Below, one piece after another: positions 23,706-31,687 of a DNA stretch of 45,656 nt. The notes under the pieces are model-generated. The model was not told the origin of the DNA. It ran no database searches and saw only the letters and a list, made by a program, of their open reading frames with translations. Position 1 is the first letter of the stretch; each line of letters starts with the position of its first letter. This stretch comes from CAYOHY01 sp964403885. Lineage in GTDB: Bacteria; Actinomycetota; Coriobacteriia; Anaerosomatales; PHET01. The stretch spans positions 1 to 45,656 of the forward strand of contig CAYOHY010000013.1 in assembly GCA_964403885.1 (NCBI GenBank). The letters are read 5' to 3'. The position numbers were made by a program, and so were the translations under genes.

Positions 23706-24409
23706 AGGCACACCGCCGCGTCAGGCGAATCCACGATGCGTCCGTCCTCGAGGAAGACGCTTCTCTCGCCCCACTCGGCGACCCACGGGTCGTGGGTGAC
23801 CACTACCACGGTGAAGCGCTCCTCCTCGCGCAGCTCCTTGAGCAGCTCGAGGGCCACGCGCGCGTTGTCGCGATCGAGCGAGCCGGTGGGCTCGTCGGCA
23901 AGGAGCAGGCCCGGCTGATTCACGAGCGCACGGGCGATGCCCACGCGCTGCTGCTCGCCACCGGAGAGCTGGGCTGGGAGGTGACGCAGGCGATGCTCAA
24001 GGCCCACCTTACGCAACGCCTCGATCGCCTCGCGCTCATCGGGTACCGAGTGGAGGAACTGCGCCATCATCACGTTCTCGAGCGCCGAGAGGTACGGCAC
24101 CAGATGATGTGCCTGGAAGATGAAGCCCACGTGCTCGCGGCGGAATCGCGCGAGCCCCTTCTCGTCGAGCCCGGAGATGTCCACGCCGTCGACGACCACT
24201 TCGCCGTCGGTGCAGCGAGTCAGTCCCCCGATGAGCGAGAGCAGGGTGGACTTGCCGGAGCCCGAGGGGCCCATGATGCTGACCCACTCGCCGCGAACCA
24301 CCTCGAGATCGACGCCCTTCAGCGCACCCGTGTCGCCGTAGTACTTGGACGCCTCGCGCATGAACACGGAGGGTGCCGAGGCCTGATCGGCCACGTCACG
24401 CTGAACCAT
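23702..24409 (-). CDS. ABC transporter ATPase (MacB/LolD type), second of two
   Basis: A 235-residue ATPase with Walker A GPSGSGKST, Q-loop FIFQ, signature LSGGEQQR, Walker B LLLADEPTG and H-loop VVVTHD. The short length and SGSLD/TGSLD region are those of the MacB/LolD family, which energises FtsX-fold permeases mechanically rather than forming a transport pore. It begins at ATG 24409 (GGGAG 8 nt upstream), overlapping the preceding ATPase gene by 14 nt, and overlaps the DUF2318 gene at its end. By context it drives one of the three permeases upstream. In Campylobacter the equivalent is Cj1663. Confidence 0.92.
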   Translation of the reverse strand: MVQRDVADQASAPSVFMREASKYYGDTGALKGVDLEVVRGEWVSIMGPSGSGKSTLLSLIGGLTRCTDGEVVVDGVDISGLDEKGLARFRREHVGFIFQAHHLVPYLSALENVMMAQFLHSVPDEREAIEALRKVGLEHRLRHLPAQLSGGEQQRVGIARALVNQPGLLLADEPTGSLDRDNARVALELLKELREEERFTVVVVTHDPWVAEWGERSVFLEDGRIVDSPDAAVCL

Positions 24410-25109
24410 CGGTCAGTCTCCCTTCAGTGAGCACCAGACGCCGGTGCCCGTGGGCGGCGAGCTCGAGATCGTGTGTTGCTACTACGATGCCACATCCGCG
24501 CTCGACAAGCGCGCCGAGTGCGTCGCGCACCAAAGCTGCGGAGCGGGCATCAAGGTCACCGGTGGGCTCATCGGCGATGACGAAGCAGGATTGCGACGCG
24601 ATGGCTCTGGCCAGGGCGGCACGCCGACGCTCCCCGCCTGACAGCTCGTCGGGTAGCGCTTGCGCCCTCGACCCCAGTCCGAGCGACTCGAGCGCCTCGG
24701 TCGCGAGCTGGGCGGCAGCCTCACGAGACGCGCCCCTGAGCAGCGGCGAGAGCGCGACGTTGTCAAGCACGCTGAGCGAGCCGAGCAGGTCCGCCCGCTG
24801 GAACACGAACGACAGCGCCCCCGCGCGCATGGCGGACAGCTCGGTGTCGGGCAGCCCCCATGCGTAGGTGGAGCCCAGGAACACGCGTCCCTCGGTGGGC
24901 CGCGTGAGAGCGCCGATGACCGTCAGCAACGTGGTCTTGCCCGCGCCCGACGCCCCCGAGATCGTCACGAGCTCGCCCCGGCTCACGTCGATGGACACGT
25001 CGGCCAACGCGGTGTGCGTTCCCGCGCGCCCGTGCCACTCGTGCGTCACGTTCTCGCAGGCGATCCGGCCGATCGCCTCGGCGGCGTGCATCATCTCCGA
25101 AGCGCTCAC
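24396..25109 (-). CDS. ABC transporter ATPase (MacB/LolD type), first of two
   Basis: A 237-residue ATPase: Walker A GASGAGKTT, Q-loop FVFQR, signature LSGGERRR, Walker B FVIADEPTG, H-loop VVATHD. I place the start at GTG 25109, whose GTGA overlaps the stop of the upstream permease; ATGs at 25094 and 25091 are alternatives. It is only moderately similar to the second ATPase, so the pair may form a heterodimer or serve different permeases. It lies directly after the permease at 25106-26284, which is probably its partner. Confidence 0.92.
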   Translation of the reverse strand: MSASEMMHAAEAIGRIACENVTHEWHGRAGTHTALADVSIDVSRGELVTISGASGAGKTTLLTVIGALTRPTEGRVFLGSTYAWGLPDTELSAMRAGALSFVFQRADLLGSLSVLDNVALSPLLRGASREAAAQLATEALESLGLGSRAQALPDELSGGERRRAALARAIASQSCFVIADEPTGDLDARSAALVRDALGALVERGCGIVVATHDLELAAHGHRRLVLTEGRLTDGSA

Positions 25110-26284
25110 GAGCGCACCCCCTCGTAGGGGTCGCGCGACGCGGCGCGCGCGGCGGGTATCGCGGCGGCTGCGGCCGCGACGAGCGTCGAAGCGGCACCCA
25201 GCGCCACGCACAACACCACCGAGGCGCCCAAGGGCATGGGCGTGAACGGTATCCCTGCCCGGTAGGTGAACCAGCCGGCGAACAGCGCGCAGGCGCCCAA
25301 CCCCATGACCGCGCCCGCGACCGCCGATGGCGCGGCGATCACGCCCACCTGCCACACCGCCGCACCCACGACACCGCGCTTCGAGACCCCCATGGCGCGC
25401 ATCAGCGCAAGATCGCGCCTGCGCCGTCCGGTCGCGGCGGCGACCATCGCGGCGACGAGCGCCGCGGCGGCCAGCACGGCCAGCACGCTCACGCCCACCG
25501 CGACGCGAGTCGCGGCCTCGGCCGCACGCCGAAGCCCCGTGCCCACGGCGCCCAGCTCGACCACGTCGGCATCGGGGAGCCGCTCGCGCAACGCGGCAGC
25601 GACCGTGGCCGGCGAGTCGGCCTTCACGAACACCACGGACACCTGGCCCGCGGGGATACGCACGTCGACGACCTCGTCGCGCACAAGGCTCGCCTGTGCG
25701 GTCTTGCGCGCCGAGTCGAGCGAGATGAACGCACCACGGTCGAAGTAGCCCCACCCCGTGCGTGCGAGCTGGGCGGATGTCTCGAAACGCTCGCCAAACA
25801 GCCTGATGGGCATGCCCACGGAGCGGTTCACGGCAGCCCCTGCCGCAAGGTCACCGTCAGCGATGGGCTTGCCGGCAAGCACCCAGGGCGAGACCACGAA
25901 GTCGGTGGCCGGGTCGATGCCCACCAGCAGCACGTCGCCCTCGTCACAGCACGCCGCGTCGGCTGACTGCACGAACAGCTGCGCGGTGGCGGCCGTCACG
26001 CCGGGCGTCGAGCGGACCACGTCGGAAGGGTCAGGCAGATAGGTGGCCTCAGGCGCGCCGGAGACAAGCGCCGAGCGAAGCCCCTCGCCGCCGCCCCGCG
26101 GGACCACCGCAAGGTCCGCGCCCAGCCGAGACAACCCGGTCCGGAGCGCTCCCGTGGCCCCCTGCCCCATCGCGACCGCGAACGAGACGGTGGCAGCGGC
26201 GATGGCGACCGCGACCGCCACGGCGAGCGCGGCATCCGCGTGGTGTCGAAGATCGGCCCACAGCAGTGGGAAGTAGCGCCTCAT
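25106..26284 (-). CDS. FtsX/MacB-type ABC permease, third of three
   Basis: A 392-residue permease: one N-terminal helix (ADAALAVAVAVAIAAATV), a large extracytoplasmic domain (about 40-255), then three C-terminal helices with the cytoplasmic coupling segment RRRDLALMRAMGVSKRGVVGA typical of FtsX-fold proteins. It is more divergent than the other two permeases and carries a CC pair in the external domain (SADAACCDEGD), which might bind metal or form a disulfide. It starts at ATG 26284 with ATGA overlap to the DUF4418 gene, and ends in GTGA overlap with an ATPase. Substrate unknown; the context suggests iron or another metal/redox function. Confidence 0.88.
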   Translation of the reverse strand: MRRYFPLLWADLRHHADAALAVAVAVAIAAATVSFAVAMGQGATGALRTGLSRLGADLAVVPRGGGEGLRSALVSGAPEATYLPDPSDVVRSTPGVTAATAQLFVQSADAACCDEGDVLLVGIDPATDFVVSPWVLAGKPIADGDLAAGAAVNRSVGMPIRLFGERFETSAQLARTGWGYFDRGAFISLDSARKTAQASLVRDEVVDVRIPAGQVSVVFVKADSPATVAAALRERLPDADVVELGAVGTGLRRAAEAATRVAVGVSVLAVLAAAALVAAMVAAATGRRRRDLALMRAMGVSKRGVVGAAVWQVGVIAAPSAVAGAVMGLGACALFAGWFTYRAGIPFTPMPLGASVVLCVALGAASTLVAAAAAAIPAARAASRDPYEGVRS

Positions 26285-26721
26285 CGGGCGTCACCCACCG
26301 GCGCTGCCGTGCGCGCGAACAGCACGAGCGAGACGGCACCGCACGCGATGCCGGCCGCGCCCACCGCCACGAGAGCCGGAAGCGTCCCGTAGTGGCACGG
26401 CATCGCCTCGGAGCCGCACACGGGCGCCAGCACGAGCGGGACCGCGACCACCAGCGCGTTGCCGACCACCGCGAGCACGGCACCGGTGATCCGCGCCTGC
26501 CGCGTGGTGGCGATCGCCGCGGTCACTCCCCCTGCCACCGCCACACAGCCGGCGGTCATCGCCCATCCCGGGGTGTGCGCACAGCGCATGACGCCCGGCA
26601 CTCCGGAGAAGCCGCACACGGGGAACAGCCAGCGCGGCACGAGCACCGCCACGCCTCCCAGAGCCGCCGAGGCCACCGCGAACCAGCCGGCCGCCTCGAT
26701 GCGGCCACGCGCGGCGGTCAC
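26281..26721 (-). CDS. DUF4418-family small membrane protein
   Basis: A 146-residue protein with four hydrophobic segments. Two loops carry the same cysteine/histidine signature: PVCGFSGVPGVMRCAH and PVCGSEAMPCHYG. This repeated PVCG-x-M-x-C pattern fits DUF4418, a family of unknown function often found with FtsX-type permeases. The start is GTG 26721, one base after the upstream permease stop, with GGGGA 7 nt before it; the 68 in-frame codons further upstream lie inside the permease gene and are spurious. It overlaps the next permease by ATGA, so it is a coupled component of the transporter operon. The Cys/Met/His loops suggest metal binding outside the membrane (inference). Confidence 0.75.
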   Translation of the reverse strand: MTAARGRIEAAGWFAVASAALGGVAVLVPRWLFPVCGFSGVPGVMRCAHTPGWAMTAGCVAVAGGVTAAIATTRQARITGAVLAVVGNALVVAVPLVLAPVCGSEAMPCHYGTLPALVAVGAAGIACGAVSLVLFARTAAPVGDAR

Positions 26722-26722
26722 G

Positions 26723-27847
26723 TCACAGTCCCCGCAGCGCCTCGGCGGACTCGACGCGCGAGGCGCGGACCACCGGGACGGCACCGGCCACAAGGACGAT
26801 CGCGAGCGAGATGCCCACGCCCACCGGGATCCCGATGAGCGTGAAGGGCAGGGGCGCGCCAAAGACCGACAGCGAGACCGCCTGGGCCGCAAGCGTGCCC
26901 AGCACCGCACCGGCAAGCCCCGCAACGAGCGCCGAGGAGACCTGCTCGAGCAGGAAGTAGCTCACCACGAGCCCCGAGGTGCCGCCCATCGCCTTCAGCA
27001 GGCCGATCTCCTCGCCGCGCTCGAGAACCACGAGGTTGAGCGTGGTGCCCACGGCGATGGCGGCAGAGACCGCGACACCGATGGTGACCACCAGCAGCAG
27101 CACGGCCACGCGATCGAGCAGACGGCCTTCGGACTCGGCGACCTGGCGCAGTGTGCGCACTTCGAGCTGAGGAAGCTGCTTTTGGAGCTGTGTCACCACT
27201 GAGTCGAGAGCCTCGGGGTCCACGCGGACGAGATAGCGCGACACGCCGCCACCCGTGAGGGTCTTGGCGTCGTCGATGAGACTCAGCACCTGGTCGTCCT
27301 CCGCAGCGCCGGTCTCCACCACGCCCGACACAGGCGCCTTCACGTCGCCCAGCACGATGATCGCGCCGGCACCGATCCCCAGCCGCGCGGCCAGGTCACG
27401 GCCCACCAGGACCTGCCCACTCGCGGGAAGCGCTCCGGTCAGCTTCCACTTGGCCGTCTCCATCTCGGCGAGCGGCATGCCCACGAGCCGCGAGTCCACG
27501 CCGTTGACCGCCTGAGGGAGCTCGACACGGGGCGAGAACGACTCCACTCCCGGCGTCGCGGACAGAACGGGCTCGACTTGACGCACGTCGAGGAAGCTGT
27601 CGAGTGAACCGGTCTCGATTCCGCCTGCCCCGGTCGCACGCACCGGGGGTGCGACGGTGACGTTGGCGCCAAACATCTTGAGGCCCTCACCCAGCTGCTT
27701 GCCCGCCCCCTGCGACACCACCACGAGCGTGGTGGCGAGCATCGAGACCAGCGTGAGCGCAGCGATCACGAGCATGAGACGCGAGCGGCGGTTGAGCACC
27801 GAGGCCGACAGCACCCGCATGATGTAGCGAAGACGTGCGCCGCTCAT
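26723..27847 (-). CDS. FtsX/MacB-type ABC permease, second of three
   Basis: A 374-residue permease with an N-terminal helix (LMLVIAALTLVSMLATTLVVV), a MacB-like external domain (KQLGEGLKMFGANVTVAPP start, GRDLAARLGIGAGA, VSGVVETGAAEDDQVL) and three C-terminal helices around the coupling segment LERGEEIGLLKAMGGTSG. The opening KMFGANVTV corresponds to KNYGANILV in the first permease, so the two are paralogs and probably a heteromeric pair, as Cj1661/Cj1662 are in Campylobacter. It starts at ATG 27847, overlapping the previous stop as ATGA. Confidence 0.9.
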   Translation of the reverse strand: MSGARLRYIMRVLSASVLNRRSRLMLVIAALTLVSMLATTLVVVSQGAGKQLGEGLKMFGANVTVAPPVRATGAGGIETGSLDSFLDVRQVEPVLSATPGVESFSPRVELPQAVNGVDSRLVGMPLAEMETAKWKLTGALPASGQVLVGRDLAARLGIGAGAIIVLGDVKAPVSGVVETGAAEDDQVLSLIDDAKTLTGGGVSRYLVRVDPEALDSVVTQLQKQLPQLEVRTLRQVAESEGRLLDRVAVLLLVVTIGVAVSAAIAVGTTLNLVVLERGEEIGLLKAMGGTSGLVVSYFLLEQVSSALVAGLAGAVLGTLAAQAVSLSVFGAPLPFTLIGIPVGVGISLAIVLVAGAVPVVRASRVESAEALRGL

Positions 27848-29067
27848 CCGCGCATCACCTCGCCCGCCGGCACGCTCAGTGCCTCACGCAGCGGCAGCCA
27901 CGCACCCACGAGCGTCACCACCAGCGACGAGACGAGCGACAGGGCGAACAGCTGCGGGCCAAACTCGAACGGGGAGCCGAACACCGCCTGGCCCAAGTAA
28001 CTCGCCAGCGCGCGTCCCAGCACCCAGCCGATCACACCGGCGAGCACGCCGATGGAGCCGGCCTCCACGAGGAAGATCGCGACCACCTGACGAGGCTCGC
28101 CGCCGATGGCCTTGAGCAGGCCGATCTCCTTGCGGCGGCGCATGACGTTGCTCATGAGCGTGGTGGACACCGCCAAAGACGCGGCGACGATGGTCAGCCC
28201 CACGAGTGCGTACACGAGCCACGAGAGCTGTCCAAGCACCTTGCCCTCGGCCTCGACCACACGCCAGATGGGACGCACGGTCGAGCCCTTCACGGTCTCT
28301 TGCACCTGCGTGGACACCGAGGTCACGTACGCGGTGCAGTACCACTTGTCGTACTCACGCTTGGTCATGGTCTTGGGATCGCGGCGCCCAAAGTCGTCGA
28401 GCGGCACCGTCACCGCCGAGACCAGCGCCTGCGAGACCTGGCCGTCCCTGTTGGTGGCCACCTGCAAGAAGTCGAGCGGCACGAAGACCTGCTCGTCCTC
28501 CACGCCACCGGACTCCATGATGCCGGTCACGGCGAGGGTACCCTCGCGCGAGCCAAGGCGCGCGCGCATGATGTCTCCCGGCTTGACGCCGATACGCTCG
28601 GCGACGCGACGGCCCACGAGCGCAGTGGGCGCCACCGAGTCAGGCGGGAACTCGCCTTGAACGCGTAGGAACGGATTGGTGGTGCGCACACCCGTGGTGA
28701 AGTCACCCTTGTCCCCCACCGGCTTGTCGAACCACGTGCCCGCCACGAGCGCGGACGCCTGGCCACCGGGGCCGGTCATCACGCCATCCGAGTACAGGTA
28801 CGGCGTGATCCCCACGATGTTGTAGCGCCAGAAGATGGTGGACTTCACGGCCGCGAGCTCGTCTTCCGACAAGGGTGTCGCACCCGCGGGCTTCACGAGG
28901 ATGTTGGCGCCGTAGTTCTTGAGCTCAGCCGAGATCTTCGCCGAGATGCCCAGGGCGAGCGAGCCGAGGCTGGCGACAAGCGTCGCGCCCACGACAGCCG
29001 AGAGCAGCGTGAGCGCGAAGGACCCGCGGTTGCGGTAGACGACGCCTTTGAGGATGCGGATCCACAT
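27844..29067 (-). CDS. FtsX/MacB-type ABC permease, first of three
   Basis: A 407-residue permease: N-terminal helix (FALTLLSAVVGATLVASLGSLA), external domain with KNYGANILVKPAG, GRRVAERIGVKPGD, VTGIMESGGVEDEQVFVPLD, then three C-terminal helices with RRRKEIGLLKAIGGEPRQV. It is the closest match in the operon to MacB/Cj1661-type permeases. It begins at ATG 29067, 8 nt after the Wzy_C copy 4 stop, and is coupled to the next permease by ATGA. The external domain contains a single Cys (DKWYCTAYV). Substrate unknown. Confidence 0.9.
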   Translation of the reverse strand: MWIRILKGVVYRNRGSFALTLLSAVVGATLVASLGSLALGISAKISAELKNYGANILVKPAGATPLSEDELAAVKSTIFWRYNIVGITPYLYSDGVMTGPGGQASALVAGTWFDKPVGDKGDFTTGVRTTNPFLRVQGEFPPDSVAPTALVGRRVAERIGVKPGDIMRARLGSREGTLAVTGIMESGGVEDEQVFVPLDFLQVATNRDGQVSQALVSAVTVPLDDFGRRDPKTMTKREYDKWYCTAYVTSVSTQVQETVKGSTVRPIWRVVEAEGKVLGQLSWLVYALVGLTIVAASLAVSTTLMSNVMRRRKEIGLLKAIGGEPRQVVAIFLVEAGSIGVLAGVIGWVLGRALASYLGQAVFGSPFEFGPQLFALSLVSSLVVTLVGAWLPLREALSVPAGEVMRG

Positions 29068-29075
29068 ACGTGCGG

Positions 29076-30896
29076 CTACTCCGTCGATGTCGAGGTCAGG
29101 TAGTGCTGATACTTGCGGTCATACTCGTCGGCGAGTGCCGTGTCGCCCAGCTCACGGTACACCGTGGCGGCGGTCTTGAGCAGCACTCCTGCGCGAATCG
29201 CGCCACCTCGCTCGAGTTCGCGCTTGGCGGCCTGCGCGTCACCGCTCGCGAGCAGGTACTCCGCGTAGCTCGAGCGCGCGTCCGGAGACAGCGGGAAGAG
29301 CCTCTGTGCCCGCTCGAAGGCCGCGCTCACCTGGGCACGTGGCTCACCGTAGGCGGCAAGCGTGCGTGCAAGCTCTGTGGCATACACCGGATTCGACGGC
29401 TCGAGCGCCACTGCGCGCCGGATCGCCGCCAAGTCGGGCCTGTCCACGGAGATCGCCGGGTTGGCCGAGGCAGCATACGCCCACTCGAGCGACGCGTAGT
29501 AGTAGAGCCAGGGGTCGAGTCGCAGAGTCTCTGCGGCGCGCTGCGCCGACTGCGGGCTCGAACCGTGCGGTCGGTCTTCTCGGCCGGAGCCCAGCTGTAC
29601 GAGGGAGACGGCCAACAGCGCGAACGCCACGATGGCGCACAGCACGCGTGTGGCCACGGTCAGCCACGAGGCGGGCGCATCACCGGTCGTGCGCTCCGGC
29701 CTGAGCGACGCCCCGGCCACGACCGCTGCGAGCGGCAAGACCTGCAACGCGGCCGGCGCGAAGAGCGCCTGCACCACGAACAGCCCCACCGCCCATGCCC
29801 ACGCTCGCTCGAACGATCCGGCGCTTCGCTGGTGGCCCCAGGTGCGGACCCACTCGGCGACGAGCCATGCGACCGCCGCCGCACCCAGGATGCCCAGTGA
29901 CACGAGCACGTTTGCCACCACGTTGTGCGGGTCGGCCGCGATCTGTCCAAAGCCGGGTGTTGCGACGGCAACGAGGTCTGCGCTCGCGTGTGCCGCGGCA
30001 CCGTTGAAGAACCCGTCAGGGCCCCACCCCAGCAGCGGTCGCTGGGCCAGTCCCCCAAGGGCGGCCATGACGCGAGACGCGCGGTCGGACACGAACTCGG
30101 CAGCACCTGCTCCGCCCGAGCGATACGCGATCGCGCCGCCCATGAGCACCGCAGCCGCACCCACGACGGCGCCCACACGGCGCGTGCGCCGGCTCACGCC
30201 CAGAAGCAGATCACCGCGCACCGCCTCGTAGACGAACCACGCAACCAGCGACACGAGGCCCACACGGGCGCCACCCAGCATCGCGACGCCAATCGCGAGC
30301 ACCGCGAGCGCGAGGCGGATCCAGCGCCCCTGCGCGGACTGCCGATCGAACCCCACGGCCAGCAACGGCACCATGAGCACGAGCACCTCTGCGAGGTACG
30401 ACGAGTTCGACAGGGTACCGGCCTGGTGTATGCCGATCGATGACTGATACAGCGCGACCGCCGCTTCCACGCCGATGACCCACGGCGCCGCCGCGACGAG
30501 CGCCGCACGGATGTCGGGCATGCGCGTCGACGCGGCGAAGACGACCACGAACGCGCACGCCACCTCGAACCACCCCAGCGCGCTGCCCGGAGCGCCCCAC
30601 AACGCCGAGAACACGCGTCCTGATGCGAGCGCCGACACCAGTGCCACGACGAGCACGGCCGCCGCGGCCCACAACACGCGCCAGCGGCGTGCGGCCGCGA
30701 CCAGCACATCTGCGCGCATCCACGCGACCGCCGCAAGGGCGGTGATCGCCATCGAGAACATGGGCAGCGCCGTCAGGCGCATCGAGCCAAAGGGCGACAG
30801 GCCCACCAAGAGCCCAACGGCCGAGGAAGCGAAAAGCGCCCAAGCCCCTATCGAGGGGCGCGGACGCTTGTCGGCAAGAGTCTGTGCGCGGGCCAT
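29076..30896 (-). CDS. O-antigen ligase/polymerase-like (Wzy_C) membrane protein with TPR tail, copy 4
   Basis: A 606-residue protein with about 12 membrane segments and a C-terminal TPR region (RAVALEPSNPVYATELARTL, FPLSPDARSSYAEYLLASGD). Family marks: GLAQRPLLGWGPDGFF and the loop ending in ADPHNVVANVLVSLG. WGPDGF and an STYLGE/SSYLAE segment are shared with copy 3, so one probably arose from the other. The ATG at 30896 lies 21 nt after leuD, without a clear Shine-Dalgarno. As with copy 3, it directly follows a leucine gene. Confidence 0.82.
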   Translation of the reverse strand: MARAQTLADKRPRPSIGAWALFASSAVGLLVGLSPFGSMRLTALPMFSMAITALAAVAWMRADVLVAAARRWRVLWAAAAVLVVALVSALASGRVFSALWGAPGSALGWFEVACAFVVVFAASTRMPDIRAALVAAAPWVIGVEAAVALYQSSIGIHQAGTLSNSSYLAEVLVLMVPLLAVGFDRQSAQGRWIRLALAVLAIGVAMLGGARVGLVSLVAWFVYEAVRGDLLLGVSRRTRRVGAVVGAAAVLMGGAIAYRSGGAGAAEFVSDRASRVMAALGGLAQRPLLGWGPDGFFNGAAAHASADLVAVATPGFGQIAADPHNVVANVLVSLGILGAAAVAWLVAEWVRTWGHQRSAGSFERAWAWAVGLFVVQALFAPAALQVLPLAAVVAGASLRPERTTGDAPASWLTVATRVLCAIVAFALLAVSLVQLGSGREDRPHGSSPQSAQRAAETLRLDPWLYYYASLEWAYAASANPAISVDRPDLAAIRRAVALEPSNPVYATELARTLAAYGEPRAQVSAAFERAQRLFPLSPDARSSYAEYLLASGDAQAAKRELERGGAIRAGVLLKTAATVYRELGDTALADEYDRKYQHYLTSTSTE

Positions 30897-30917
30897 GGCG
30901 TGTGGCGGTGCGAACCG

Positions 30918-31412
30918 CTACCGGCCCACCTTCTCCTTGATGGACTCGATGAGTCCACCCTTCTCGATGATGTCCTTCACGAACGGCGGGAACGGCTGGG
31001 CCGTGTAGGTCTCGCCCGTGGTGAGGTTGGTGATGGTGCCGGTATCGGCGTCGACCTCGACCTTGTCGCCGTTGGAGATGCCGTCGACGGCCTCGGGGGC
31101 CTCCATGATCGGCAGACCGGTGTTGATGGCGTTGCGGTAGAAGATGCGCGCGAAGCTCTTCGCGATGACCACGCTCACGCCGGCGGCCTTGATCGAGATG
31201 GGTGCGTGCTCACGGCTCGAGCCGCAGCCGAAGTTCTCCTCGGCGACGAGGATGTCACCGGCCTCCACCTTGCCCACGAATCCGGCGTCCAGGTCCTCCA
31301 TGCAGTGCTTCGCGAGCTCCGCAGGATCGCTCGTGTTGAGGTATCGAGCGGGGATGATGACGTCGGTGTCGATGTCGCGACCGTACTTGTGGGCGGAGCC
31401 GGAGAACTTCAT
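30918..31412 (-). CDS. leuD: 3-isopropylmalate dehydratase small subunit
   Basis: A 164-residue swivel-domain subunit of the LeuCD isomerase: GRDIDTDVIIPARYLN at the N-terminus, then the substrate loop EENFGCGSSREHAP, and AKSFARIFYRNAINTGLP. The short archaeal/LeuD2-like length fits enzymes that also act on citramalate, consistent with cimA nearby. GAAGGG precedes the ATG. LeuC is not in the window, so leuD is separated from its partner or leuC lies elsewhere. It opens the long minus-strand operon ending with the ResB-like gene. Confidence 0.94.
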   Translation of the reverse strand: MKFSGSAHKYGRDIDTDVIIPARYLNTSDPAELAKHCMEDLDAGFVGKVEAGDILVAEENFGCGSSREHAPISIKAAGVSVVIAKSFARIFYRNAINTGLPIMEAPEAVDGISNGDKVEVDADTGTITNLTTGETYTAQPFPPFVKDIIEKGGLIESIKEKVGR

Positions 31413-31487
31413 GACGCTTCCCTTCGATGATGCGCGGCCAAGGGTGCCGTTACGGTCAAAGCAGTGTACCAGAGCCTCGTGGTGAGA

Positions 31488-31655
31488 CTACTCGTCTCGG
31501 TCACGTCTGAAGACCCACAGCGCGACGAGTATCACGGTGATAAGGAAGCCCAGAAAGACGAGTCCCATGACCGCGGCGGCAAGCGGTCTGTTGAGCGATG
31601 GGGCGAGCACGGCTTCGCGCATCGTGGCAAGGACGGACTCCGTCTGCTCGTTCAC
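31488..31655 (-). CDS. Small single-helix membrane protein, 55 residues
   Basis: An open frame from GTG 31655 to TAG 31488 encodes 55 residues: a polar N-terminus (NEQTESVLATMREAV), one strong transmembrane helix (about 27-48, AAAVMGLVFLGFLITVILVA) and an RRDRDE tail. The clean helix with a positive/charged cytoplasmic end, and the position 32 nt after the second hexaheme stop, support a real gene. The ribosome-binding site is weak. It has no named family that I recognise. It may be an accessory of the cytochrome cassette. Confidence 0.55.
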   Translation of the reverse strand: MNEQTESVLATMREAVLAPSLNRPLAAAVMGLVFLGFLITVILVALWVFRRDRDE

Positions 31656-31687
31656 GCGATCTCACACACCCACGAGGGAGCCACGGA

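Noticed and set aside
23702..29067. LolCDE lipoprotein-release system
   Set aside because: The ATPases and permeases are of that superfamily, but the DUF2318 and DUF4418 partners point to the P19/FTR1-associated type.
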